Below are positions 33,238-41,906 of a stretch of 64,000 nt of DNA, piece after piece. A program made the position numbers and the translations under genes. Source of the DNA: Pseudomonas sp. UBA1879 (lineage in GTDB: Bacteria > Pseudomonadota > Gammaproteobacteria > Pseudomonadales > Pseudomonadaceae); NCBI RefSeq assembly GCF_002338065.1, contig NZ_DDHJ01000004.1, forward strand, positions 764,059 to 828,058, in the 5' to 3' direction. Below the pieces are notes generated by a model. That model was not told where the DNA came from. It searched no databases and saw only the letters and a program-made list of their open reading frames with translations. How positions within the stretch are numbered: the first letter of the stretch is position 1; each line of letters opens with the position of its first letter.

Positions 33238-34245
33238 ATGCTCGCCCTCGGCAAACTGCTTGAACTGACCCTGGCGGGTCGTGAACCCGCAGCAAAGACT
33301 CAACTGACTGTCGACGGCGTGCGTTTGCGCTGGCTGGCTGAGGGGGCACTGGAAGTCCGGCCCCCCGAGGCCAAAGACAATGGCACCGACCTGCTGCTGT
33401 CCGCAGGCATTCATGGCAATGAAACGGCACCCATCGAGCTGCTCGACGAGCTGATCCACGCCATCGCCCGGGGCGAACTCAAGCCCCGGGCACGCATTCT
33501 GTTCCTGTTCGGTAACCCCGAAGCGATGCGGCGCGGGGTGCGCTACGTCGAGCAAGACGTCAATCGATTGTTCAATGGCCGTCACGAGCAAGCGGAGGGC
33601 AACGAAGCCTTGCGAGCCTGCGAGCTCGAACGCCTGGCCGCGAGCTTTTTCAGCCTGCCGGATCGTTATCGCCTGCATTACGACCTGCACACGGCGATCC
33701 GTGGCTCGAAGATCGAGCAGTTCGCGCTCTACCCCTGGAAGGAGGGGCGCCAGCATTCGCGGCGTGAACTGGTGCGTTTGCACCGAGCGGGGGTGGAGGC
33801 GGTGCTGTTGCAGAACAAGCCGTCCATTGTGTTCAGCGCCTACACCTACGACACGCTAGGCGCCGAGGCTTTCACGCTGGAGCTAGGCAAAGCGCGGCCG
33901 TTTGGGCAAAACCAGCAGGTCAACCTTGCGCCGTTGAGGGCCACCCTGGAGCATCTGATCAAGGGCACCGAGCCGCTGGTCGGCGATCAGATCGATGGTC
34001 TCAAGCTGTTCAGCGTCGCGCGGGAAGTCATCAAGCGCAGCGATGCATTTCGCCTGCATTTGCCGGACGATATCGAGAACTTCACCCGGCTGGACAAAGG
34101 CTTTTTACTGGCCGAGGACGCTGCCGATTCGCGTTGGGTGGTGGAAGAGGAGGGGGCGCGCATCATCTTCCCGAACCCGAAGGTCAAGAACGGGTTGCGC
34201 GCGGGGATTCTCATCGTACCGACCACGGATGAGCAGTTGTGCTGA
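33238..34245 (+). CDS. astE: Succinylglutamate desuccinylase
   Basis: AstE cleaves succinylglutamate to succinate and glutamate, the last AST step. The 335-aa zinc enzyme shows SAGIHGNETAPIELLDELI (His and Glu ligands near residue 60), HYDLHTAIRGSKIEQFALYP (His near 148) and TLELGKARPFG with the catalytic Glu near 214. CAGGAG precedes ATG 33238. It ends the arginine catabolic block. Confidence 0.95.
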   Translation: MLALGKLLELTLAGREPAAKTQLTVDGVRLRWLAEGALEVRPPEAKDNGTDLLLSAGIHGNETAPIELLDELIHAIARGELKPRARILFLFGNPEAMRRGVRYVEQDVNRLFNGRHEQAEGNEALRACELERLAASFFSLPDRYRLHYDLHTAIRGSKIEQFALYPWKEGRQHSRRELVRLHRAGVEAVLLQNKPSIVFSAYTYDTLGAEAFTLELGKARPFGQNQQVNLAPLRATLEHLIKGTEPLVGDQIDGLKLFSVAREVIKRSDAFRLHLPDDIENFTRLDKGFLLAEDAADSRWVVEEEGARIIFPNPKVKNGLRAGILIVPTTDEQLC

Positions 34246-34274
34246 TGGGCACATGAGGCCGACGCCGATCAATT

Positions 34275-34361
34275 GTGGGAGCCGGCTTGCTGGCGAATGG
34301 GTTGGATCAGTCGACATCTTCGTCACAGATCGACCGCATTCGCCAGCAAGCCGGCTCCCAC
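34275..34361. repeat. REP pair, family A
   Basis: GTGGGAGCCGGCTTGCTGGC and GCCAGCAAGCCGGCTCCCAC are perfect inverted arms about 47 bp apart. It lies between the convergent astE and ribH2-type genes. Confidence 0.88.
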
Positions 34362-34395
34362 TGTCGTTTTGCGTTAACGGCAGGAGCGGTTCAGA

Positions 34396-34890
34396 TCAAC
34401 CCGCTGCTTTCTGCGGCTCACCCAAACGCCGCACCGCACGCAGCTTCGCCAGGGTATCCGCGCAGGTCTTGGCCGCTTCGTGGCCCTTGTGCACGAAATG
34501 GTTGAAGAAGTAGGTGTGATGTTCCTCGCCCGCGTGGAAATGGTGCGGGGTCAGAACCACCGAGAACACTGGCACTTCGGTTTCCAGCTGAACCTGCATC
34601 AGCGCGCTGATCACCGACTGGGCGACGAACTCGTGACGGTAGATCCCCCCGTCAACCACCAGTCCTGCTGCCACAACGCCGCCGTAGCGACCGGTGTTGG
34701 CCAGCAATTTGGCGTGCAACGGGATTTCAAAGGCGCCGCCAACTTCGAAGAAATCGATGTCACTTTCGGCATACCCGTGGTTGGCCATCTCGGCGACGAA
34801 GCCTTTGCGTGCCTGATCGACAATATCCTTGTGCCAACAGGCTTGGATGAAGGCAATGCGCTCGTGAGCGTGGAGAGCGGTCGGTTGCAT
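34396..34890 (-). CDS. ribH2: Type 2 6,7-dimethyl-8-ribityllumazine synthase-like protein
   Basis: From ATG 34890, with AGGAG upstream, the product is 164 aa. Lumazine synthase motifs are visible: HERIAFIQACWHKDIVDQAR at the start, FFEVGGAFEIPLHAKLLA, VAAGLVVDGGIYRHEFVAQS and PVFSVVLTPHHFH with the active-site His. This pattern is that of the RibH2 class, a second lumazine synthase beside the housekeeping ribH. It condenses the pyrimidine and dihydroxybutanone-phosphate precursors of riboflavin. Control by the FMN riboswitch just upstream supports the assignment. A longer frame start at 34989 lies in the leader and is rejected. Confidence 0.9.
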   Translation of the reverse strand: MQPTALHAHERIAFIQACWHKDIVDQARKGFVAEMANHGYAESDIDFFEVGGAFEIPLHAKLLANTGRYGGVVAAGLVVDGGIYRHEFVAQSVISALMQVQLETEVPVFSVVLTPHHFHAGEEHHTYFFNHFVHKGHEAAKTCADTLAKLRAVRRLGEPQKAAG

Positions 34891-35017
34891 GTGTTCTGAC
34901 TCCTGTTTAATGAAAAAAACAGGGCATTTGGATCGAAGGGGATGCCAGGTACGGCCGACAGCAGGTGCGGCGATAAACACGCACGGCAATGCTTCGTGAC
35001 GATCCTGTGATGCGTAT

Positions 35018-35158
35018 CCCGTTCTCTCTTCATCCGGACTATGACCGTCGGCCTTGGGATCTCACCAAGTCTGCTGACCTCGCAACGCGAGCGCTCGCGG
35101 GCTATACGCTTTGCACGTCATTACCGCCGGTGGGGAATTGCACCCCGCCCTGAGAACG
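35018..35158 (-). promoter_or_regulatory. FMN riboswitch (RFN element)
   Basis: The minus strand carries the full RFN consensus: CTCAGGGCGGGGTGCAATTC at the 5' end, CCCACCGGCGGTAATG, GCCCGCGAGCGC, then GTCAGCAGACTTGGTGAGAT and CCGACGGTCATAGTCCGGAT with GAAGAGAGAACGG closing the basal stem. The leader continues about 127 bases to the ribH2 start. FMN binding is expected to lower expression by termination or by hiding the ribosome site; the platform was not resolved here. Confidence 0.95.
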
Positions 35159-35342
35159 TGCCGACGCTGTGTCGCCGGCGTGCAGTTTGTAACACAGATT
35201 TTCCGAATGTGCATGGAGCCTTTTGGATGGGTTTCATCAGCTTTTCGCATAAGGCCATCTTGGCAATGCGTCGCGATGCCTTGATTATCAGAAGTCCCGA
35301 CCTCAAGACTGGGGTTCGAGTCATCTTCCAGGGAGCATCATC

Positions 35343-36344
35343 GTGGTTATCGATCTGCGCAGCGACACCGTGACCCAACCCACCGCTGGCATGCGGGACG
35401 CCATGACCCACGCGCCATCAGGCGATGACGTGTACGGCGAAGACCCGACAGTCAATAAACTGGAATCGTGGTTGGCGCAACGTCTGGGGTTTGCGGCTGC
35501 GCTGTTCGTCCCGACCGGCACCATGAGTAACTTGCTGGCCTTGATGGCCCATTGCGAGCGCGGTGACGAATACATCGTCGGCCAACAAGCTCACACCTAC
35601 AAATACGAAGGGGGCGGCGCAGCGGTATTAGGTTCGATCCAGCCTCAGCCCCTGGACAATCAGGCCGATGGCTCGTTGGACCTCAGTCAGGTCGTGGCAG
35701 CGATCAAAGCCGACGACTTCCATTTCGCCCGCACGCGCTTGCTGGCGCTGGAAAACACCATGCAGGGCAAAGTGCTGCCAATGGACTATCTGGTGGCGGC
35801 CCGCAAGCTGACCCGAGACAAAGGGCTGGGCCTGCACCTGGACGGCGCGCGCCTGTACAACGCGGCCGTCAAGCTGGGCGTCGAGGCCCGTGAAATCACC
35901 CAGCATTTCGATTCGGTCTCAGTGTGTCTTTCCAAAGGCTTGGGGGCGCCGATCGGCTCGGTGCTGTGCGGCTCGACCGGGTTCATTGCCAAGGCCCGTC
36001 GTCTGCGCAAAATGGTCGGTGGCGGCATGCGCCAGGCGGGGCTGATCGCAGCGGCCGGTTTATATGCGCTGGAGCACCAGGTCGAGCGCCTGGCCGAGGA
36101 TCACGCTAACGCCGCATTCCTCGGCAAGGCACTGGGCGAGCTGGGCTTCGAGGTCGAGCCGGTACAGACCAATATGGTCTACGTGCAGGTCGGTGATCGC
36201 GCTGAACGTCTCAAAGCCTTTTGTGCCGAGCGAGGGATCATCCTGAGTGCGGCTTCGCGTTTACGCATGGTGACGCACCTGGACACCTCGGCGGCGCAAA
36301 TGGAGCAGGTGGTTGCGGCATTTGCCGAATTTGGTATTCGATAA
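35343..36344 (+). CDS. ltaE: Low-specificity threonine aldolase
   Basis: A 333-aa PLP enzyme that cleaves threonine/allo-threonine to glycine and acetaldehyde. The N-terminus VIDLRSDTVTQPTAGMRDAM leads into GDDVYGEDPTVNKLE, both family hallmarks; the PLP lysine lies in SVSVCLSKGLGAPIGSV near residue 199, and LHLDGARLYNAA near 165 binds cofactor. The start is the GTG at 35343 with GGGAGC upstream. It is divergent from the riboswitch-controlled gene. Confidence 0.92.
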   Translation: MVIDLRSDTVTQPTAGMRDAMTHAPSGDDVYGEDPTVNKLESWLAQRLGFAAALFVPTGTMSNLLALMAHCERGDEYIVGQQAHTYKYEGGGAAVLGSIQPQPLDNQADGSLDLSQVVAAIKADDFHFARTRLLALENTMQGKVLPMDYLVAARKLTRDKGLGLHLDGARLYNAAVKLGVEAREITQHFDSVSVCLSKGLGAPIGSVLCGSTGFIAKARRLRKMVGGGMRQAGLIAAAGLYALEHQVERLAEDHANAAFLGKALGELGFEVEPVQTNMVYVQVGDRAERLKAFCAERGIILSAASRLRMVTHLDTSAAQMEQVVAAFAEFGIR

Positions 36345-36409
36345 CCGACCGATAATCCAATTGGCCGCTTCTATCGTACAAAGACACTGTACCGTGGAAG
36401 CAACGCCTA

Positions 36410-36415
36410 TATAAT
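36410..36415 (+). promoter_or_regulatory. TATAAT -10 candidate upstream of alaS
   Basis: A consensus TATAAT lies 74 bp before the alaS ATG in the only intergenic gap upstream. No good -35 is visible, so a strong -10 is the main evidence. Confidence 0.5.
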
Positions 36416-36488
36416 GCGGCCCTTTGCCGTCGCTACGTCGAATGACGTTATGCATGTGCCTCTGGCCGCAGTTCCCGTGGAAGAACCT

Positions 36489-39107
36489 ATGAAAAGCGCA
36501 GAAATCCGTGAAGCCTTCCTTCGCTTCTTCGAAGAGCAAGGCCACACCCGAGTCGCCTCCAGCTCTTTGATTCCGGGCAATGACCCGACCCTGCTGTTCA
36601 CCAACGCAGGCATGAACCAGTTCAAGGATTGCTTCCTGGGGCAGGAAAAACGGGCGTACACCCGTGCCGTCAGCAGCCAGAAGTGCGTCCGCGCCGGTGG
36701 CAAGCACAATGACCTGGAGAATGTCGGCTACACCGCACGTCACCACACCTTCTTCGAAATGCTGGGTAACTTCAGCTTCGGCGACTATTTCAAACGCGAT
36801 GCCATTACCTTTGCCTGGACCTTCCTGACCGGCGTGCTGAAGCTGCCAAAGGACAAGCTCTGGGTGACGGTCTACGCGACCGACGACGAAGCCTACGATA
36901 TCTGGACCAAAGAAGTCGGCGTGCCTGCCGAGCGCATGGTTCGCATTGGCGACAACAAAGGCGCGCCTTACGCCTCCGACAACTTCTGGACCATGGGCGA
37001 TACCGGCCCGTGCGGCCCTTGCACCGAGATCTTCTACGACCACGGCGCTGACATCTGGGGTGGGCCACCGGGCTCGCCGGAAGAGGACGGCGACCGTTAC
37101 ATCGAGATCTGGAACAACGTCTTCATGCAGTTCAACCGCACCGCCGATGGCGTGCTGCACCCGCTGCCAGCGCCGTCGGTCGACACCGGCATGGGCCTGG
37201 AGCGGATCAGCGCCGTCCTGCAACACGTGCATTCGAACTACGAGATCGATCTGTTCCAGAGCTTGCTGGACGCCGCGGCCAAGGCCATCGGTTGCACCAA
37301 CGATGCTCAACCGTCGCTGAAAGTCGTCGCTGACCACATCCGTTCCTGCGGCTTCCTGATCGCCGATGGCGTCCTGCCGTCTAACGAAGGCCGCGGCTAC
37401 GTGCTGCGCCGCATCATCCGTCGCGCCTGCCGTCACGGCAACAAGCTGGGCGCGAAGGGGAGCTTCTTCTATCAGATCGTCGCCGCGCTGGTGGCCGAAA
37501 TGGGCGAAGCCTTCCCTGAGCTGAAGGCTCAGCAGGCGCATATCGAGCGCGTGTTGAAGGCCGAGGAAGAACAATTCGCCAAGACCCTCGAGCAGGGCCT
37601 GAAGATCCTTGAACAGGATCTGGCTGAACTCAAAGGCACCGTGGTGCCAGGCGACGTCGTGTTCAAGCTGTATGACACTTATGGCTTCCCGATGGACCTG
37701 ACCGGCGACATCGCCCGCGAACGTAACCTGACGCTCGACGAAGCCGGTTTCGAGCGCGAAATGGACGCCCAGCGTGAACGTGCGCGTTCCGCCAGTGCCT
37801 TCGGCATGGACTACAACAGCCTGGTCAAGGTCGATGTGGCCACTGAGTTCACCGGCTACAGCGCCACCACGGGGGAGGCCAAGGTCGTTGCCCTTTATAA
37901 GGATGGCGTGGCGGTCGAACATTTGAACGAAGGCGAGGACGGTGTAGTGGTCCTCGACAAGACCCCGTTTTATGCCGAGTCCGGCGGCCAGATTGGCGAC
38001 AGCGGTTATCTCACCGCTGGTGACGTCCGTTTCGATGTCAGTGACACCACCAAAACCGGCGGCGCGTTCCTGCATCACGGTGTTCAGGTGTCAGGCAGTC
38101 TGAAAATCGGCGCGCTCGTGAGTACTCAAGTTGCAGCCGAAGTGCGGCAAGCCACGTCCCTGAACCACTCGGCCACACACTTGCTGCATGCCGCGCTGCG
38201 TCAGGTGTTGGGCGATCACGTTCAGCAGAAAGGCTCGTTGGTCGACAGTCAGCGCCTGCGCTTCGATTTCAGTCACTTCGAAGCCATCAAGCCTGAGCAG
38301 ATCAAGGCGCTGGAAGACATCGTCAACGCGGAGGTTCGCAAGAACACTGCCGTTGAAACCGAAGAAACCGATATCGACACCGCCAAGAAGAAGGGCGCCA
38401 TGGCGCTGTTCGGCGAGAAGTATGGCGACAGCGTTCGCGTGCTCAGCATGGGCGGTGATTTCTCTGTCGAGCTGTGCGGGGGGATTCACGCCAATCGCAC
38501 GGGCGATATCGCGCTGTTCAAGATTGTCAGCGAAGGTGGCGTGGCCTCGGGTGTGCGCCGCATCGAAGCAGTGACCGGCGCTGTGGCGCTGGCCTACCTG
38601 AACGCCGCTGAAGAGCAAGTGAAGGAAGCGGCGAACCTGGTCAAAGGCAACCGTGACAACCTGCTGGACAAGCTGTCGGCGGTGCTGGAACGCAACCGCC
38701 TGTTGGAAAAACAGCTGGAACAACTGCAGGCCAAGGCGGCCAGCGCGGCGGGTGACGACCTGTCTGCCGCTGCCATTGAGGTCAAAGGCGCCAAAGTCCT
38801 CGCTGCCCGGCTTGACGGTCAGGATGGCAAAGCGCTGCTGGCGCTGGTTGATCAGTTGAAGAACAAACTCGGCCGCGCAGTGATCCTGCTCGGCGGTGTG
38901 CATGAAGACAAGGTCGTGCTGGTGGCAGGCGTCACCAAGGACCTGACTGGCCAACTCAAAGCCGGTGATTTGATGAAGCAAGCGGCCGCCGCCGTGGGTG
39001 GTAAAGGCGGCGGTCGTCCTGACATGGCGCAAGGTGGCGGCGTTGACGCTGCCGGTCTGGACGCAGCGCTCGCGCTGGCGGTTCCGTTCGCCGAACAAGG
39101 AATTTAA
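36489..39107 (+). CDS. alaS: Alanine-tRNA ligase
   Basis: The 872-aa class II synthetase charges tRNA-Ala. MKSAEIREAFLRFFEEQGHT begins it; catalytic motifs KDCFLGQEKRAYTRAVSSQK and TGPCGPCTEIFYD follow; the editing domain has LNHSATHLLHAALRQVLG (HxxxH, about 567) and ELCGGIHANRTGDIA (Cys/His zinc ligands, about 665); the DHHA1 domain ends with GGGRPDMAQGGG. GGAAG precedes ATG 36489. A start at 36414 overlapping the -10 region is rejected. Confidence 0.97.
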   Translation: MKSAEIREAFLRFFEEQGHTRVASSSLIPGNDPTLLFTNAGMNQFKDCFLGQEKRAYTRAVSSQKCVRAGGKHNDLENVGYTARHHTFFEMLGNFSFGDYFKRDAITFAWTFLTGVLKLPKDKLWVTVYATDDEAYDIWTKEVGVPAERMVRIGDNKGAPYASDNFWTMGDTGPCGPCTEIFYDHGADIWGGPPGSPEEDGDRYIEIWNNVFMQFNRTADGVLHPLPAPSVDTGMGLERISAVLQHVHSNYEIDLFQSLLDAAAKAIGCTNDAQPSLKVVADHIRSCGFLIADGVLPSNEGRGYVLRRIIRRACRHGNKLGAKGSFFYQIVAALVAEMGEAFPELKAQQAHIERVLKAEEEQFAKTLEQGLKILEQDLAELKGTVVPGDVVFKLYDTYGFPMDLTGDIARERNLTLDEAGFEREMDAQRERARSASAFGMDYNSLVKVDVATEFTGYSATTGEAKVVALYKDGVAVEHLNEGEDGVVVLDKTPFYAESGGQIGDSGYLTAGDVRFDVSDTTKTGGAFLHHGVQVSGSLKIGALVSTQVAAEVRQATSLNHSATHLLHAALRQVLGDHVQQKGSLVDSQRLRFDFSHFEAIKPEQIKALEDIVNAEVRKNTAVETEETDIDTAKKKGAMALFGEKYGDSVRVLSMGGDFSVELCGGIHANRTGDIALFKIVSEGGVASGVRRIEAVTGAVALAYLNAAEEQVKEAANLVKGNRDNLLDKLSAVLERNRLLEKQLEQLQAKAASAAGDDLSAAAIEVKGAKVLAARLDGQDGKALLALVDQLKNKLGRAVILLGGVHEDKVVLVAGVTKDLTGQLKAGDLMKQAAAAVGGKGGGRPDMAQGGGVDAAGLDAALALAVPFAEQGI

Positions 39108-39200
39108 GTCGACCCACCGCCCTTTTCTTCATGGGAAGGGGCGGCGCTATGCGGTTTGAATGTTTAACGGGGGCCCGTCATGGGCTGAGGCGGCTTTGAG

Positions 39201-40433
39201 ATGGCTTTAATCGTACAAAAATTTGGCGGCACCTCCGTGGGCTCGATCGAGCGCATCGAGCAGGTGGCCGACAAGGTCAAGAAATTCCGCGAAGCGGGCG
39301 ATGATCTGGTGGTAGTGCTGTCCGCGATGAGCGGCGAGACCAACCGTCTCATCGACCTGGCCAAGCAAATCAGCGATCAGCCGGTTCCTCGTGAACTGGA
39401 CGTTATCGTCTCGACGGGTGAGCAGGTGACTATCGCATTGCTGGCCATGGCGCTGATCAAGCGTGGTGTGCCGGCAGTGTCCTACACCGGTAATCAGGTG
39501 CGCATCCTGACCGACAATGCCCACAACAAAGCACGGATTCTTCAGATCGACGATCAGAAGATTCGCGCGGACTTGAAAGCAGGTCGCGTCGTCGTCGTTG
39601 CCGGGTTCCAGGGCGTCGACGAAAACGGCAACATCACGACCCTCGGTCGCGGTGGTTCCGACACCACTGGAGTTGCTTTGGCAGCAGCCCTGAAGGCTGA
39701 TGAATGCCAGATCTACACTGACGTCGATGGCGTTTACACCACCGACCCGCGTGTCGTACCTCAAGCGCGACGTCTGGAGAAAATCACCTTCGAAGAAATG
39801 CTGGAAATGGCCAGCCTGGGCTCCAAGGTGTTGCAGATCCGCTCGGTGGAATTCGCCGGCAAGTACAACGTTCCGCTGCGCGTGCTGCACAGCTTCAAGG
39901 AGGGTCCGGGTACCCTCATTACCATCGATGAAGAGGAATCCATGGAACAGCCGATCATTTCTGGCATCGCCTTCAACCGTGACGAAGCCAAGCTGACGAT
40001 CCGTGGCGTGCCAGACACCCCGGGCGTTGCCTTCAAGATCCTTGGCCCGATCAGCGCCGCGAACATCGAAGTCGACATGATCGTGCAAAATGTCGCGCAC
40101 GATAACACCACCGATTTCACCTTCACCGTGCACCGCAACGAGTACGAGCAGGCGCTGAGCGTTCTGCAGAATACCGCCCGTGAAATCGGTGCACGCGAAG
40201 TGATTGGCGACACCAAGATCGCCAAGGTCTCCATCGTGGGTGTCGGCATGCGTTCCCACGCAGGGGTGGCGAGCCGCATGTTCGAAGCGCTGGCCAAGGA
40301 GACCATCAACATCCAGATGATTTCTACGTCTGAAATCAAGGTCTCGGTCGTCATCGAAGAGAAATACCTGGAGCTGGCCGTTCGCGCGCTGCACACGGCA
40401 TTCGAACTCGACGCGCCTCGCCAAGGCGAGTAA
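39201..40433 (+). CDS. lysC: Aspartate kinase
   Basis: The 410-aa enzyme phosphorylates aspartate at the entry to lysine, threonine and methionine synthesis. LIVQKFGGTSVGSIERIEQV is the kinase signature, with LGRGGSDTTGVALAAALKAD near 150; two C-terminal ACT domains (from about residue 265) bind feedback inhibitors. An internal ATG at 39942 with a good AGAGGA site would give a 163-residue ACT-only polypeptide, like the beta subunits of some aspartokinases. A terminator follows the stop. Confidence 0.95.
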   Translation: MALIVQKFGGTSVGSIERIEQVADKVKKFREAGDDLVVVLSAMSGETNRLIDLAKQISDQPVPRELDVIVSTGEQVTIALLAMALIKRGVPAVSYTGNQVRILTDNAHNKARILQIDDQKIRADLKAGRVVVVAGFQGVDENGNITTLGRGGSDTTGVALAAALKADECQIYTDVDGVYTTDPRVVPQARRLEKITFEEMLEMASLGSKVLQIRSVEFAGKYNVPLRVLHSFKEGPGTLITIDEEESMEQPIISGIAFNRDEAKLTIRGVPDTPGVAFKILGPISAANIEVDMIVQNVAHDNTTDFTFTVHRNEYEQALSVLQNTAREIGAREVIGDTKIAKVSIVGVGMRSHAGVASRMFEALAKETINIQMISTSEIKVSVVIEEKYLELAVRALHTAFELDAPRQGE

Positions 40434-40443
40434 GCGTTTCATC

Positions 40444-40477
40444 AAAGGGCGCGGTACACTCCGCGCCCTTTGTGTTT
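40444..40477 (+). terminator. Terminator after lysC
   Basis: AAAGGGCGCGG and CCGCGCCCTTT are perfectly complementary around a six-base loop, followed by GTGTTT. Confidence 0.8.
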
Positions 40478-40530
40478 CTGACGTGCGTGAGAAAGCTGTT
40501 TTTTCCTGACGCTAGTCAATACTCAGGACA

Positions 40531-40560
40531 CTGGCCCGCTGCCTTTTCTGGCGCGGGCCA
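40531..40560 (+). other. Leader hairpin upstream of rsmA
   Basis: TGGCCCGC and GCGGGCCA form a stem about 55 bp before rsmA. GGA triplets at AGGACA and in the Shine-Dalgarno GAGGAGA nearby fit possible RsmA self-binding, which is known for CsrA-family genes. Confidence 0.4.
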
Positions 40561-40615
40561 ATGCCTTTATGGCTGTGCAGACTGTTGTCCCTGAATTCAG
40601 GTTGAGGAGATAGGT

Positions 40616-40804
40616 ATGCTGATTTTGACCCGTCGGTGCGCGGAGAGCCTGATTATCGGTGACGGTGAAATCACCGTCACCGTGCTCGGTGTAAAAGGTA
40701 ACCAGGTACGAATTGGGGTTAACGCTCCCAAGGAAGTGGCTGTACACCGTGAAGAGATTTACCTGCGCATCAAGAAAGAGAAAGACCAGGAACCAAGCCA
40801 TTAA
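40616..40804 (+). CDS. rsmA: Carbon storage regulator CsrA/RsmA
   Basis: The 62-aa RNA-binding regulator begins MLILTRRCAESLIIGDGEIT and ends IYLRIKKEKDQEPSH; the conserved RIGVNAPKEVAVHREEIY carries the RNA-binding Arg. It binds GGA motifs near ribosome sites to repress translation of secondary-metabolism and virulence-type mRNAs, and is titrated by Rsm small RNAs. The order lysC-rsmA-tRNA-Ser is typical of Pseudomonas. Confidence 0.96.
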   Translation: MLILTRRCAESLIIGDGEITVTVLGVKGNQVRIGVNAPKEVAVHREEIYLRIKKEKDQEPSH

Positions 40805-40823
40805 TTTTTATTGAATTTTTGGT

Positions 40824-40852
40824 TTGCAAACGGGGAAAAGGGTGGTTATTAT
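40824..40852 (+). promoter_or_regulatory. Promoter of tRNA-Ser
   Basis: TTGCAA at 40824-40829, 17-bp spacer and TATTAT at 40847-40852, fifteen bases before the tRNA start. The spacing and boxes fit sigma70. Confidence 0.65.
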
Positions 40853-40866
40853 ACGCCCCGTGTTGC

Positions 40867-40957
40867 GGAGAGCTGGCCGAGTGGCCGAAGGCGCTCCCCT
40901 GCTAAGGGAGTACACCTCAAAAGGGTGTCGGGGGTTCGAATCCCCCGTTCTCCGCCA
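40867..40957 (+). tRNA. tRNA-Ser(GCT)
   Basis: A 91-nt type II tRNA with long variable arm: acceptor GGAGAGC pairs with GTTCTCC, anticodon loop CTGCTAA gives GCT, T-loop GGTTCGAATC, and CCA is encoded. It reads AGC/AGT codons. Confidence 0.97.
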
Positions 40958-41022
40958 TTATTTGCGTAGTACGTTGCATCTGGCTTGATTCGGTAACTTG
41001 TTGAATTTACTGGAAAAAGTTC

Positions 41023-41050
41023 TTGACCAAAAGATTCGACGGCCTATAAT
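41023..41050 (+). promoter_or_regulatory. Promoter of the tRNA-Arg pair
   Basis: TTGACC at 41023-41028, 16-bp spacer, and a consensus TATAAT at 41045-41050 followed by a GC-rich start region (GCGCGGC), the kind of discriminator seen at stable-RNA promoters. Confidence 0.8.
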
Positions 41051-41064
41051 GCGCGGCAACAAAT

Positions 41065-41141
41065 GCACTCGTAGCTCAGCTGGATAGAGTACTCGGCTAC
41101 GAACCGAGCGGTCACAGGTTCGAATCCTGTCGAGTGCACCA
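41065..41141 (+). tRNA. tRNA-Arg(ACG), copy 1
   Basis: 77 nt; acceptor GCACTCG/CGAGTGC, anticodon loop CTACGAA gives ACG (wobble A normally edited to inosine), encoded CCA. Identical in sequence to the copy at 41277. Confidence 0.97.
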
Positions 41142-41276
41142 TTTAAGCGTTGTCTGCAGTGATGCGAACAGCAGCTTGAAGAAAGAGCCTGACTTCAACA
41201 GGTCTTCGGAAGCACCACTCGCTTCCAGAAGTTAAATGCAATCACCAGAGGTGATCTGGTCTATCAAGCGCCATTT

Positions 41277-41353
41277 GCACTCGTAGCTCAGCTGGATAGA
41301 GTACTCGGCTACGAACCGAGCGGTCACAGGTTCGAATCCTGTCGAGTGCACCA
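41277..41353 (+). tRNA. tRNA-Arg(ACG), copy 2
   Basis: Exact duplicate of the preceding tRNA-Arg over all 77 nt, 135 bp after it and probably on the same transcript. Encoded CCA; the terminator follows at once. Confidence 0.97.
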
Positions 41354-41361
41354 TAAAACAG

Positions 41362-41390
41362 AAAGCCCGCATGTGAATGCGGGCTTTTTG
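41362..41390 (+). terminator. Terminator after tRNA-Arg copies
   Basis: AAAGCCCGCAT and ATGCGGGCTTT are complementary around a GTGA loop, followed by TTTTG. It also closes the convergent DUF4124 gene. Confidence 0.88.
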
Positions 41391-41402
41391 CTTTTCGAGC
41401 AT

Positions 41403-41906
41403 TTATCGTTTGACCTTGCCTTTTTGGGTCGCCCCTTTTACGCAGCCATGCGCGTCGAATGTCACCTGCCGACTTCGTCCTTTCTTCTCTTCGTACACAT
41501 AACGCACCTCGGCGTTGCGGCCTATGATTTTGTCAGGCTTGCCGAGCAGACTTTCCACGTCGCGCTTGGTCATACCCGCAGGTGTCTGCTGGTTGATGAT
41601 CGCCTTGCGCCGCAGTTCTGGGCTCAGCACATTGCCACAGCCATCGTCCCGCTGACCGACGACTACCAACTCCGAATTCAGGTGAGCGCTTCTCGAAGGG
41701 GCGGGTTTGGGTGATGTCACTGAAATGGAGCCAGTAAGTGGGGTCTTAACATTCTTCGACGTCAGGTGGTGACCGGGTGGGCAACTGAGGGTAGTGAACA
41801 TGATGCGCCCGCTTTCGTCTTCACAGCGATGGACTGTCGTTGCCCACGCACACGAAGGCAAGATGAGCAGTGCGGTCATCACCGTTTTACAGATGTCCAA
41901 TGGCAT
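41403..41906 (-). CDS. DUF4124-like secreted protein with SmpA/OmlA-like C-terminus
   Basis: The 167-aa product has a signal peptide (MTALLILPSCAWA, cut before TTVHRC). The next part, VHRCEDESGRIMFTTLSCPP, matches the DUF4124 pattern with paired cysteines. The C-terminal half (GMTKRDVESLLGKPDKIIGR followed by VRYVYEEKKG) has the shape of SmpA/OmlA/BamE-like domains. Probably periplasmic; function unknown. AAGGAGG precedes ATG 41906. Confidence 0.75.
   Translation of the reverse strand: MPLDICKTVMTALLILPSCAWATTVHRCEDESGRIMFTTLSCPPGHHLTSKNVKTPLTGSISVTSPKPAPSRSAHLNSELVVVGQRDDGCGNVLSPELRRKAIINQQTPAGMTKRDVESLLGKPDKIIGRNAEVRYVYEEKKGRSRQVTFDAHGCVKGATQKGKVKR

Noticed and set aside
39112..39152. Stem CCGCCCTTTTC / GGGAAGGGGCGG between alaS and lysC as a terminator
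   Set aside because: No U-tract follows and pairing is imperfect; it may be a leader structure at most.
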